64,000 nt of DNA from Terana coerulea. Its lineage: Eukaryota > Basidiomycota > Agaricomycetes > Polyporales > Phanerochaetaceae. Position numbers and translations under genes: made by a program. The notes below the pieces were generated by a model, which was not told the origin of the DNA, ran no database searches, and saw only the letters and a program-made list of their open reading frames with translations. Of the stretch, positions 33,631 to 44,849 are shown in pieces. Within the stretch, counting starts at the first letter, position 1. The number at the start of each line of letters is the position of its first letter. Location: contig JAKOGH010000647.1 in the NCBI GenBank assembly GCA_024811115.1, positions 1 through 64,000 of the forward strand. Reading direction: 5' to 3'.

Positions 33631-34824
33631 TCACTAGCGTGTGAACAAAGTTGCTCGGCGCATTCCTTGGTTATAGTGGTACCTCCCAGGAAGTGGAAAT
33701 AGATGAGCTTAGTTCAGAGCATCAGACTATTGTGGTTTGAGTCGACGCATGAACAGGGATCGTCGTAACTCGTTTCCAGAGCCTGATGCGGTTAGAGTAG
33801 CGGTGGCCATGGCGTCGGCTATGACCGAAAATTCGACGCGCTCGGTGTGGTCGGGTGTAGGGCGTCTCCGTCGTCGTGGTCCTCGTTTTCTTTACTGGGC
33901 GACGACTTCTCACCTTCGGATTCAGGGATAATAGGGGATGGAGCGCGTGGGGAATGGAAGTCAACCGGTAACGGCTGAGGGATGACTGCGGAGTAGGTGG
34001 GTTGACGCTAGTGTCGTTGGCTTGCACGTAGTATGAGGAGTATTTGTGCTTAGTTTCTAAGCTTACTGCGCAAGTTCCACACTTGACACTTGGATTAGTG
34101 TCTGCGTGCACACACTTCGGGTCAGCGGCACGAATACCACTTGTTGTCGTGCTTCCGATAGATCGGTCTCCGCGAGTCGTGGAAAAATGATGAGGTCGTC
34201 CTATACAAGGGCACGAGTCGCCTCCAGCCATACACGAGTGAAGCCTATTCTAGGCAACCTGCAATACTCTTCAACCGAAATGAAGAGCACGAGGGTAGAC
34301 ATTGTCTTAGAGGGATTTTTACAGCACGTACTACTACTGATATGACTACGAGTTACCAGTGTTCTGCTGTTTGATCCCGCTGCGGTCTACCGACTTCTCG
34401 GTTGCAGCTTGACTCTAAGGGGCACGAGCCCAAAGAGCGCCTGTCTTGCCTTCCGATTACCGCCTTTACTAGCTTCCCACACCCAAGGGTGCGCCAAAGG
34501 TTCCCAGCCGATCAAAGAGCACCGGGTTAGGGTGTCTAAGGTACAGCTCTCCGAGATGAAGCTCGGAACCGTTGAGTTGGATCAGCGGGGTACTGATTGG
34601 GTAACTAGTCAGCGTGTGCACGGGGTAACGACACAGGGGGATGGTTAATACCGAGGTTCACAGGCCGTTTCCCTTGGCGGGTGATTACGGTCCGGTGTAC
34701 TAGGGTCTAAACTCAATCTACACGATCCTCCTATACAGGACGGACCGGGCAACGGGTAGGTGTTCTGGGTAGAGCGGGTGGAGCAACGAGAGATCGTCGC
34801 AGGGGTAGGATAGTCTCGAGCTTA

Positions 34825-35141
34825 TGTCAACAACAACTAGTACAACTGTACCAGGTGCGACGCTCTCAACTGGGGACGGAAATAGTGGTGCAGTCTCCGA
34901 GTAACTAGCTGGGGAACAGACCAGCTCGAGACTGGCTTTCTCTGTTGCAGACGGTAGCTACTTATACAGGTGTAGTCCTAAACTGTACAGTACCACCCGG
35001 TATCCTCGTGTATGTACTAGAGCGGTCCAGAACAATAGAGAAACATACGGAAACCACGGTATCGATGAGAGAACAATAGATAGGGGTAGAAGACAATGGA
35101 AATGAAAAGAATACCCTAGAGACGCCCAGAAGTTCATGACA
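34825..35141 (-). repeat. 5' LTR (317 bp)
   Basis: Begins TGTCAACAAC and ends TTCATGACA on the plus strand. As the upstream LTR in the element's own orientation it should carry its promoter. Confidence 0.95.
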
Positions 35142-35881
35142 TAGAGATAATGTCCAACAACAACAATTGGCTTCGACTCTCGACAAAAAGCATACCAATG
35201 CCCATGTCAATTTCGTGCAATGTGATCAATGCTACATATTGGAAAACTTCAACTTCGGTTTTGGTTCGGTGCTGACCTCCACAGGTCTATGCAGAGAATG
35301 GTACGGGTAAGGGGACTTCTCAGGTCGCGTCGCCAGCATACTACAAGTCGGCAAGGCGGCTTTGTATAGGTACTATTGATCCTTCCTACGTATACTTACG
35401 CATTGGTTCTGTACGGGCCGAGCCAAGAAAAGCGCGAGAGAACTGCGGTAAGACACTAGCAGCCGGGCGGTCCAGCTCAGAGAGCACCGTGGGTTCAACA
35501 TGAATCGTGATGAAACGTGACTCGCTGCCGATCTGCAAAAGCGTCGGAGTATGATGAGCCATTAATTCTGTATAATTTTGATAATGAAACAAGCAAGCGC
35601 CACAAGAAGCTGTAGCGTACTGTATGTGGTAGACCCACTGGAGGCGTGAGCAGAGCAGGGTAGAGTGACTTGGCGCTGCTACAAAAGCGCTCTGTCTACC
35701 TTTTCTATTTGACGTCGACCTTGTCCCTGAACGCCTTCAATCCCCGGTCGTAGCTTAGCCTCTTTCTGTTTTCCGATGCGACCTCGACTCTACTGACGGT
35801 TTATGACAAGTCACTCAGCATTCGAGGTTCTGTCATAGGCCGACGCACGCTCTCCCGGAAAACCGGCAATTGGTGCAGCAG
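35142..35881. other. gap between the LTR element and the TGTCGC element
   Basis: No gene recognised. One minus-strand frame (35386-35592) has no known domain. Confidence 0.35.
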
Positions 35882-36977
35882 TGTCGCAAAAACCGCCACA
35901 GCCATATGCGGCCGCATCAGGCCGCAGCAGATCTGGCGAGGCAAGGAGGCGCCCGGGGGCCTGATATGGGTCGAAAGTACGCTAAACTGCGCTATCAGCT
36001 CCGCTCAGGCCTGCTCAGCCTGACGGGCCCTGCTAGGGCCTAATCAGCCTGCGGGAGCCTCAGCAGGCCCTATCCGGCTTGGCCAGGCATGCGTATAGAC
36101 ACACGAAAAATGTTATTCACCGCCGTTCAACTACTTACCTAGTTTGTTACCTTGTCACAACACCCTAGACACAGACTGCATTAATGAGACGGTCAATTTA
36201 CCGAGGGCACCAGCGGGACTTGAACCAACGGTGTAAATATTACCTACAAGTGTCATTAGACCAACTTACCACTGAGCCACGCGAGCTTTGTTTCCAACTT
36301 AATGTTATGACTTATATAGCGACTCTCATTACACAAACATATCATATTCTACTGCAACAGTTGTTGCGAGACTGTCACTAACGTGCTAATTGTCTTCTGT
36401 CTCAGTGTTCTGTCCATTTGCAGAGCTCTCATTCTCATCTAGCTGCGCAAGCATTTCCTGCAAGCCTGTTCACTTGCTCCCGGGCCCCTGAGCACCACCT
36501 GCGCCCCTTTGCTGACAACCATAACCAGTCGTAGAGTTCGGAATAGAACCTCATCCCATGTGCGAAATATATCAAGCACGGTGGGGTGCTCACCGAGGAT
36601 TCCACGCATGAGATAGACAAGATATTCTTCGAAGTCCTTCTGCCAGTTAATGCGACTCTGGGCGCCCGTCTCGTGAAACTCAATATCGAGAGATAGCGCC
36701 CAGCATGCCTGAAGTATGAAAGCATATTGAGCCAGAGAAATCTATGACGACTGACACCAACATACCATAATGCTTACAACGACGATAGAACCGGGTGTGG
36801 TGTGTGTTAACCGACACGTTCCCGCGTAAGCTGTACATAGTGCCGCGACTGCTCAGGCCTGACCCAAACTGCCCACCTCTGAGAGACCCTGCTCAGACGC
36901 TCGCGTGCGCGTCATCAGGCCTCATCAGGCGCTCAGAGCCTGGGATGCCTGGTCAGGTTTTTTCGATTTTTGCGACA
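35882..36977. mobile_element. 1.1-kb TIR element ending TGTCGCAAAAA
   Basis: TGTCGCAAAAA at 35882-35892 is mirrored by TTTTTGCGACA at 36967-36977. Next to both ends lie GC-rich subterminal arrays of related AGGCCTGA/TCAGGCCT-like words (35900-36090 and 36855-36958). No target duplication is certain. The interior holds a tRNA-like sequence and a short unrecognised minus-strand frame (36435-36725, containing INWQKDFEEYLVYLMRGILG). Probably a non-autonomous DNA transposon; the superfamily is not assigned. Confidence 0.6.
36205..36287 (-). ncRNA. degenerate tRNA-like sequence (Thr-like)
   Basis: On the minus strand an exact A box, TGGCTCAGTGG (36269-36279), and a B box, GGTTCAAGTCC (36216-36226), lie 42 nt apart, the arrangement of an internal Pol III promoter. 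A possible anticodon loop, CTTGTAG, would read TGT (Thr). The acceptor stem (GCTCGCG against TGGTGCC) and part of the T stem do not pair, so this is a tRNA relic or SINE head rather than a working tRNA. Confidence 0.5.
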
Positions 36978-37178
36978 GGCAGGCCAGTGGCCAGACTCAC
37001 TGTCTCGGCGGTGAAGTCCCCTTTCCGAGTCCCAATTGAGGCGGCATGATCGCTCACGATCGTGGTGACGACCTCGTGCGTGACTCATACACTCGGCACT
37101 TCTCGACGGCCAGACAGCTTACGACGCCCCAGGTGTGGGCTGCCGACAGCATCCGCAACCTCCACACTTTCTCGCGAC

Positions 37179-37185
37179 TATAAAG
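37179..37185 (+). promoter_or_regulatory. TATA box of AAD gene C
   Basis: TATAAAG, 85 bp before the start codon at 37270. Confidence 0.5.
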
Positions 37186-37269
37186 CCCTCAGGTGCTCCA
37201 CCGACATGCCAGAACCCCTCTCTCCCACATCGCCTTCACTTCAGCACTCACATACTCAACACTCACACT

Positions 37270-38632
37270 ATGAGCCTCTTCGCACCTCCCCCTGAGCCTC
37301 GCACCAAGCTCGGTCGCCACCGTCAGCTCGCACCCAGCGCGGGTGTCCATGTCTCGCCTATTCAGCTCGGTGCCATGAGCGTCGGCGACAAGTGGCAGCA
37401 CTTTGGAATGGGGAGCATGGACAAGGAGGGCAGCTTCAAACTGCTGGATGCCTTCTACGACGCTGGGGGAAACTTCATTGATACTGCCAACAACTAGTGA
37501 GTACCAATAGCTTGCAGTGAGCGCATCGATTCACCGTTTGGCCAGCCAAGATGAGTCTTCCGAGGAATTCATTGGCGAGTGGATGGAAAAGCGAGGAATT
37601 CGGGATCAGATTGTCCTTGCTACCAAGGTCAGATGGGCTATCCTCCCCCAAGGTGAAGGGATATTGACTGCGAATTTAGTACACTACGAACTTCAAGCGT
37701 GGCCAGACCGACCTCGCCCAGCACACTTCATTCGTTGGCAACAACACCAAATCGCTGCACAACTCTCTCAAAGCCTCGCTGAAAAAGCTGCGCACGGACT
37801 ACATCGACATCCTCTATGTGCATTGGTGGGACTACACGACCAGTATCGAGGAGGTTATGAACGCGCTGCACAATCTCATCGTGCAGGGCAAGGTCCTCTA
37901 TCTCGGTGTGTCCGACACCCCGGCGTGGGTCGTCTCAGAGGCGAACCGCTACGCGAAGATGGCAGGCAAGACGCCGTTCGTGATCTACCAGGGCGCGTGG
38001 AGCATCATGCAGCGCGACTTTGAGCGCGACATCCTTCCGATGGCTATCCAGCACGGCATGGCCCTCGCGCCGTGGAACGTGCTCGGCGCGGGCAAGATCC
38101 GCACGGACGAGGAGGAGGAGAAGCGCGCCCAGTCTGGCGAGGGCGGCCGCGCGTTCTTCGGCGACTGGAAGCGCACCGAGCAGGAGCGCAAGGTCTGCCT
38201 TGAGCTCGAGAAGGTGGCGAAGGACGTCGGCGCAAAGGCCATCACTTCAGGTGCGTCTCTTCGCATTCCGTATCCTTAGACATCTCTCACTCGTACCTCA
38301 CGCAATTTAGTTGCAATTGCGTACCTCATGCAAAAAGCCCCATACGTATTCCCTATCATCGGCGGCCGCAAGATCGAGCACTTGCACGCGAACCTCGAGG
38401 CGCTGGAGCTTTCTCTGAGCCCCGCGCAAATCGAGGCTCTCGACAACATCGTGCCCTTCGACAAGGGCTTCCCCTTCAACTTCTTCGTAAGTATCAAACC
38501 CGCGCGTTCAGTCGTTCATGTGTTGATTTTGTCGTCTAGGGTGATGGGTCGTCATACAACGCTCTTCACGCTTCCGCGGGATACTTTGACAAGTGGCCCA
38601 AGGCGGAGCCCATCCGCCCCGCGAAGCAGTGA
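37270..38632 (+). CDS. aryl-alcohol dehydrogenase-type aldo/keto reductase C
   Basis: Third AAD-type gene, opposite in orientation to A and B and on the far side of the repeat island. [20 protein letters not shown] begins at 37270. [20 protein letters not shown] carries the catalytic Asp. [58 protein letters not shown] and [20 protein letters not shown] follow. The end is [17 protein letters not shown] with TGA at 38630-38632. All exons join in frame, so this copy looks functional. It resembles copy A more than B, including MSxFAPPPEP and the GMGSM segment. Predicted role: NADPH-dependent reduction of aromatic aldehydes in the cytosol. Confidence 0.93.
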
Positions 38633-38875
38633 TACACGGATTAGAGATGATATACTCAATGGCGTAAATGATTGTATATATGCAATATAATGGTCGCAGA
38701 TACGAGTACTACAAGTTGCGATGTGATACTCGAGTGAAACGTATATTTACGACGCGCTGTGGTGTTGCATTTGCTCGTTCAAAAACGAATGCTTGATATG
38801 TGTGTTGAGGTAACGTTGAAACGCAAGGGATATGAAGCCTAATCAAAATGTCCATAACCCATGAACAGGGTATGG

Positions 38876-40665
38876 TCATCGCCCGCCGATGTAGGTATAT
38901 CGTGGCGGCGCCTCCTCTGGCTCCGGCGGCGGTGGACGCGCATCGCCCTGCGGCCGCTGGTCGAGCCTATGCGCGATGATCTCGATAATGTGGTCCACGT
39001 TCACCGCCGTCACTGCATTCGACCTAGACGATACCTGAGAGGGTGCCGGCGCCGGCGCACTCACGCCGGCCCTGCTGCTCACGACGCTGGCACCCTCGCC
39101 CGCAGCGGGTGTCCCACGACGCCCCTCGCGCTTCTCGCCGCGCGTCGGCGCGACCGCGTCGAGCGCCGTCACCATCGGCTGGTCTGCTTCCATGCCCTTG
39201 TACCAGATATCCGGACGCCGCCGGGAGAACGGCTCCACGGGGCCCTGCCGCGCAGGCTCGCGTCGATCCGAACCATAGTGGCCAGACACAAATCGATCGG
39301 GATCGCCCTTGGGTAGGGTTGTCAGGGTTGTAGGCAACGGCTGCGGTGGCGGCCTGAAGGCGCCTGTGCTGCCGCGGTCTGTGCCACAAGGCAAGGGTCA
39401 AAAGCGCAGCGAAGGCGACCACGACGACGGCAATGACAGGTCCGACGATGACGCCAACGTGTGATGTGTGACGGGACGCGGAGGCGTCGTTTATTGAGGA
39501 TGTGCTTGGGGAGGTCGGGGAGGTCGATGTGCTGTTGGCGTGCGATCAGCAGTAGTGAGTGCACTAAATGAGCGGCGACCTGCCTTGAACCCGACCCAGA
39601 CGTGGCACCGGAGTCTGAGCCATTAGGTGTGAAGATGGAAAAGGAGTTGAGCGTGAGCTTGTAGTAGGTCTGCATGCCGGTGTTGGTCATCGTTATCCGG
39701 TGTTCTTTCGATGGATCCAAGCCGTCCTGATAGAACAGCACGGTATCGCCAATCTCCCAGGTTGTACTTGCGTTGTAGCTGGTCGTCAGTCCATCTAAGG
39801 TCTACGGCCGCGAATTCAGCAAGAAGGCAATGCTCGCCGCGAAGAAATAGCTCACGACGTTGTACGTCCAGTGTCCATAGTTGCGCGAGCCATGCACCGC
39901 GACAGCAGCTCCACCTGTAAAGTTCAATGAGACAGCCGCGAGAGGATCCTGGGTGGATTTGAACGGTGCAGGATGTTGTTTGTTGGGAATGTTGGCTACA
40001 CCTGAGGAGTTTGTCCAATTGCCGGTGTACTGTAGTGTCGAGTTCCAGTTTTGATACACGACCTCGGTAAGGCCGCTGACACTGAATTCTCATCAGTCAT
40101 ATTCAGGCGCATCAGATGGTACACGACGCACTCCTCATCCATGGTGTTCGTGAATACTGCTTGGTCAAATTGGAGTAGTTGGTTGGACTCTACCTCCGGC
40201 TGTGCAGTCAGCTTCACTGAGTGTGTCGTTGGTGAGAGGCCTTCCCTGAAGAAGAGCATTCCAAAAGGTAAGGCGAGGGACACCGGGGCATCTTCACTGT
40301 CCAGTGTGATGGTGTATGAGCAATTTGCTTTGCCATACAAATAAATAGCTGTGCCTATGACCAAGTTCACGATCAAGCCAGACACGTCGATGAATGGGCA
40401 CTGACCCTGAAAATCAAGATTAAAATTTGCACCAGGGAACGATGTGACGTGAAGGGAATCTCCATCCGCTTCTTCGCCCGTAGCCGAATTGAAGTTCGTC
40501 GTTGAACCGGAGAACCAGCCCGCCCAGCCATTCTCCACAGGTCCCTCTGCTAAGGTGCCGAACTATCAGCAAGATTGTTGTCTGATTACCAACAACAAAC
40601 TCACAGTATGGAGAGAATGTTATGATAGAGCTTGTATCGTCGATGGTAGTGTTCCACGAGTACAT
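38876..40665 (-). CDS. single-pass membrane protein with repeated extracellular domain
   Basis: Belongs to a common agaricomycete group: two extracellular beta-rich domains, a transmembrane helix, then a disordered cytosolic tail. The first domain begins near WNTTIDDTSSIITFSPY, with NLDFQG and ANCSYTITLDSEDAPVSL. The second contains WNSTLQYTGNWTNSSG, YGHWTYNV, then an intron (54 nt), TLDGLTTSYNASTTWEIGDT. The helix is VGVIVGPVIAVVVVAFAALL (about 39395-39455). The tail ends VDHIIEIIAHRLDQRP and EEAPPRYTYIGGR, TGA 38876-38878. The start codon and first splice are uncertain. Near 39350 the frame of helix and tail differ by one base. Ligand and function are unknown; the domain resembles a carbohydrate-binding sandwich, but I infer nothing further. 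Confidence 0.7.
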
Positions 40666-40759
40666 CGTGTGGGTGGGTCCTTTGTCGCAATACCCACGTC
40701 CTTAGGAAGATGCTGAGAAGAAGAGGAAAAAGAAGGATAAAGTTCTGACACTGCCATGG

Positions 40760-42098
40760 ATGGAAGAGTTATGGGTGCGATTATTGAGTTAGGTTATGGT
40801 TCGCGGATCCGGCAGCTAGCGAGCAATGCAGCGCACCGCTCAGTTGATGGGGATACTGCCCTCTTGATGTAGAGCTTCTTCCAAGCACATATAGTTCCTT
40901 ACCTAACGTCGGTCCGAAAAAGACTGGATGCGATGTCATAGTTTCACCCTCGCCCGAGGCCGTCTCTATTAGGTCTGTCCGATGAGGTCGATAGTCTGCG
41001 TACCCAGAGTGGCTAACTTCACTCACATTGCTTGTTTTCCGATACGTGACGCTTGCTGTAAAGTTTGATATCATATTCGTGCATAATTTTGATGCAACTC
41101 TACCAACTCCCGCTCATCATCAAGAGTTCCCAGGGTGCACGTCGGTGCCTATCTCACTTGTGACGACTACAGACCTGCAGAGAACAAACTGGACCATCCG
41201 AAGTTGTGAGGGATACTGGTTGGGCGTGGCAGTGAGTGATCAATATTTGTCGAGTCCTTCCAGCCAGCCAGAACACGTTCACACAGACAAGGCGCTGGAC
41301 ATCTAAAAACAAACATAACTTCCAACAACAATGTTGAGCCAAGAATATCACGCTCACCTTAGAAACCGACGGTGTTAAATGCCCTTGCATACACACAGAA
41401 GCCCGCCCAAAGGTAAGCACCTGTGCAGGGCGATGATTGCTACAACGTTACACGGCATGCCGGCGCTTTTCGGGCAAGCGGTCGTCTTCTATGAATCGTC
41501 ACGCTGGCGGCACTGGTGAAAATCCGACAGTGCCGCACCGCTGGCACCAAAACAGCGCGCGGCAGACATGCTCAGGATTCTTCCGTGCGAGTATCGGCGG
41601 TTTATACCGCCAACGGTGCCACCATGGTTGTGAATATGCTGTAGCGACAGATTATCCCTGTCCCAAAGTAAGAGATATCGTGCATAGTAGACCGCTGAAT
41701 GGGACGGTGGTTGACTGTCCCAGCCTGTTGGCATGGCGTGGCAAACAAAGTCCTTCGTGGCGCTCTTAACTTCCCACGTTTGTCCCACGTGGTCGTGCGC
41801 CTACCTTATATGCCAGACATCACTTCGAAGTGCAGGCTGGTCAGAAGCATTAATGTTTACCTGGTAGCCTCAAGATTGAAATGGAGCGAGCTGTTAGTAA
41901 TTTAAAGTCGTGAAAAAATTGCATTTGAGATAGCACAGGTTACAATGACCGATAAATGACTTCAGCGTGTTTGTTAACGAGCGATGACATGAATACGGTA
42001 GATACCAGAATTCAGGGTATAACGAAGAAATAAATGAGTAATAATATCAAAGATCAGAGACATCGACGCTCGCGTCAATGCATATCAGAGAGAGCTAT
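40760..42098. other. intergenic stretch, no gene recognised
   Basis: Open frames on both strands are short and lack domains or coherent introns. Confidence 0.4.
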
Positions 42099-44771
42099 TC
42101 ATTCAAACCACCAGCGTGTACCACGCATCCTCAGCACAGCCATCTCTGAGGCTGTCGCGGAAGCGCTGGGTTGAGCGGCGGACGACGATTCAACCTTGAT
42201 GGACGCGTTCGAGACGGCGCTGGAGGCGAAAGTGGGGGCAGCGCTGGACGCATTGGTGGTACTGGTGACGGGCGTGGTCCACGTCACGGAAGCAGAATAG
42301 TGCGGGGCGGAGGGGGCGGAGGAGGCGGTGCCGTTGTGGCTGATAGCCGTGCTGGTGGGCTGGAAGGAGGTGCCGTTGTGGCTGACAACCGTACTGGTAG
42401 GTTGGAAGGTGGTGCCGTTGTGGCCGACGGGGGTGCTAGTAGGCTGGAAGGAAGTGCCATTCACGCTGACGACAGCGGGCTGGATGGGTCCGTTCGAGGT
42501 CGCTGGAGCGTACCAGTAGAGAGTAGTAACGCCAACGGGGAAGGTGTATGTCGCCTACGCAAGTTTGCATCTCAATAAATTGTCCGCGCAGTCAAAGTGG
42601 GCGAGAGACGTACCTGCTGGCCACGGAACTCGATGGTGGTCTTGATGGGCGTAGGGTTCCAACTTGTGCTGGAGTTGTCGTCCCAGTTGAGCACGACAAG
42701 GCTGTAGCGGTTCCAGTCCGAGGCGCTGTTGCGGGTGGTCACATAGGCACCAACGCGAAGACCCCAGTTGAGGGTTCCTCCGACGGAGACGCCGATGCGT
42801 TGACCCCACGGGCCATTCGTGTCTTTCGGCAGAATAGCCTTGGAGGCTTGAGCAATGGCGTAGACTAGATACGATAGAGTTAATTCTGTGCAGAAGAACA
42901 GTGAAAAATCACTCACACTCTTGGTTAACAGTGTAGCTCGAGCCAGAGATTGTGACTATAAGGACAAAGAAATCAGCGACTCCCCGAAGATAGCCTCTGG
43001 AGCAGTGGGCGTACCAATACCACGACATGAGGGGTTGCAAGAATTTGAACCTGGAAGTTCAGGATCGCCGCTCCCGTCGAGAGCAAGGTTCCACATCAGC
43101 ACGCTATGCGCATTGTGCTCGAGAGAACCAATGTAGAGATTGTCCATGTACCACTGCATTCACTTGTTAGCCTCGTGCGTGAAGAGAACAGGTAGAAGAA
43201 GACATACCTTGACATCGCTCCACCAATCTGAGCCCAACGAGCCTGAGCATTCGGTGAAGTATATTTCCTTGGTGGGATATGCGTTGTGGAACGTGTCTTG
43301 GTTGGCGACAGCACCGGAATAGCAGTGGAATGCCACGCCGGCAAACGCGTTTGGAGCTTGTTGCATCTGGACAGCTCGACAGTCAGTTATGCGGATGTCG
43401 GAAGAGATCAAAGTGAGTACTGACGATCTGTACCGGATATCCGCCGGCGTCGTTCCAGTTGTGCTCGTAGCCAATGATGCGGGTGCCGGAGAAACCATTG
43501 TTATTCATCAATGTCCGGAGCGCGGTTGCAACCTGAGCCTCCAGTGTTGCAGAGACTAGAGCAGTAGGGTAGGTCGGGTTGCTGTTCTCAGGTTCGTTCT
43601 GTTGACAAAATAAGGTTCAGACGGGCATTATTGACCGACGACTTTGTGGCGCACCTGAATACCAATCTGGGACGACACGGTGAATGATTGTTTCCATTTT
43701 GAGGTGTTAAGAACAACTTACTGCGTAGGCGGTGATGCCGTGGCTTTGGAACCCTTGCAAGCTCTTCAAAAGGTAGTTGGCGTCTGTCCGTGTCGTCAGC
43801 CAATGCGGAGGTATGAAGGCAAGTGCCTAAATAGAGAACTCACAAGGAGTTACATATTGACTAAGAAAATTTCCGCCGTTCATAGTGCCGCTGTCCTTCA
43901 TCCAACCAGGCTGGAGCGAATGTGAGGAAAATTACCGAGAAATGCGCGACATTACGTACAGGTGACCACGGAAGGAGATGGACCTTCAAATATGGGTTGA
44001 TGCTCTTGATGTCATTGAGAACGGAGAATACCGCAGCCGGCGCCTTGTTGATATTGAAGTTGTTAAGGGATGTGTCGCCGCTGACGTCGTCGAAACTGTA
44101 CACTATACGAAAATCATTAACATCCCAGCATCTGAGCAAACCCACTGTATACTTACCTGAAGACGAAAAATCGGAGGCACCCAGAGGCACACGAACATAG
44201 GTAAAGCCGGCACCACCATTTCCGTCGGTAGCTACGGAAGACTCGGATCAATGCTATTCCGTGCTCGATTTAGGGAAATAAAGCACTCACGATCGAAGAG
44301 GTATCCAAGCAACGACCAGTAATTTGCCGCATTGGAGCTCTGCGCGGTCCCGGTTAGGAGAAGCGCAGTCAAGACATTCGTCGACGACTTACCTTGAGGT
44401 TGGCGAGGAGCGTGGCCGAGGAGTCCGCTGCAGATGAGGTCAGTTAAGCCTACATTTGAGATAGAGCTCCACTGCACGTACTCAGTGAGCCACCATGGCC
44501 CCAGATAGACTGGTACACCGTGCCATCGTTGACCACGATGTCCGCGTCGCCGATGGCACCAGGGGATACGAAGTTGATGGGACTACTGCCAAGGTTCGTG
44601 TACGTGAATAGCTTAGACCTATCCCATGCTGTTGAATACTATGGTATAAACGTCAGTCCGACTGAGGTGGGATGGCGGGAGGCATTCAGGACGCACAATG
44701 TCATAAATCTGCTGAGCAGCGATAGGGAGAGTAAGGGTAAAGAGAGACGAAGCCACCAAAAGCACTCGCAT
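42099..44771 (-). CDS. GH30 family glycoside hydrolase (beta-1,6-glucanase-like), secreted
   Basis: Secreted endo-beta-1,6-glucanase-type enzyme of glycoside hydrolase family 30, acting on fungal or plant wall glucans or galactans. Signal peptide MRVLLVASSLFTLTLPIAAQ from ATG 44771. Then YSTAWDRSKLFTYTNLGS, SIWGHGGSLTE, FTYVRVPLGASDFSSSGKY, LLPWSPPGWMKDSGTMNGG, and AISIQNEPENSNPTYPT with the acid/base Glu. The nucleophile Glu is in EIYFTECSGSLGSDWWSDV. The C-terminal beta domain follows, then a low-complexity Ser/Thr tail with three 14-residue NGTxFQPTSTxVxH repeats and the end RGTRWWFE, TGA 42099. About a dozen introns, all in frame. TATA (CTATAAAT) lies about 75 bp upstream. The Ser/Thr tail is probably O-glycosylated. 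Confidence 0.9.
42328..42475. repeat. 42-bp coding minisatellite, 3.5 units
   Basis: Units at 42328-42369, 42370-42411 and 42412-42453, plus a partial fourth. Each starts GTGCCGTTGTGGC on the plus strand and encodes a 14-residue repeat in the GH30 tail. Confidence 0.85.
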
Positions 44772-44849
44772 GTTGGACGGGAGGAATAGGGGGAGATGGA
44801 ATGACTGGAAGAGTGCTACAGTACGTTCTGGTTGCCCAGCTCATTTATA

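Larger units (their letters stand above)
28111..35141 (-). mobile_element. Ty3/gypsy chromovirus LTR retrotransposon, degraded
   Basis: A 7031-bp element in minus orientation, with LTRs at both ends and the 5-bp target duplication TAGAG on each side (28106-28110 and 35142-35146). LTRs begin TGTCAA and end ATGACA. In the sense direction the order is gag with a zinc knuckle, reverse transcriptase, RNase H, integrase, then a chromodomain. This gag-pol order (RT before integrase) plus a C-terminal chromodomain identifies a chromovirus. A purine-rich AGAAAGGGG tract lies just inside the 3' (left) LTR, as expected for a polypurine tract. Many frame breaks and stops interrupt the coding region, so it is not autonomous. 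No tRNA-type TGG primer site is visible next to the 5' LTR. Confidence 0.93.

Noticed and set aside
39780..39850. Apparent in-frame stop in the membrane protein
   Set aside because: Removing a 54-nt GTGAGC...CCGTAG intron joins YGHWTYNV to TLDGLTTSYN in frame; the stop lies inside that intron.
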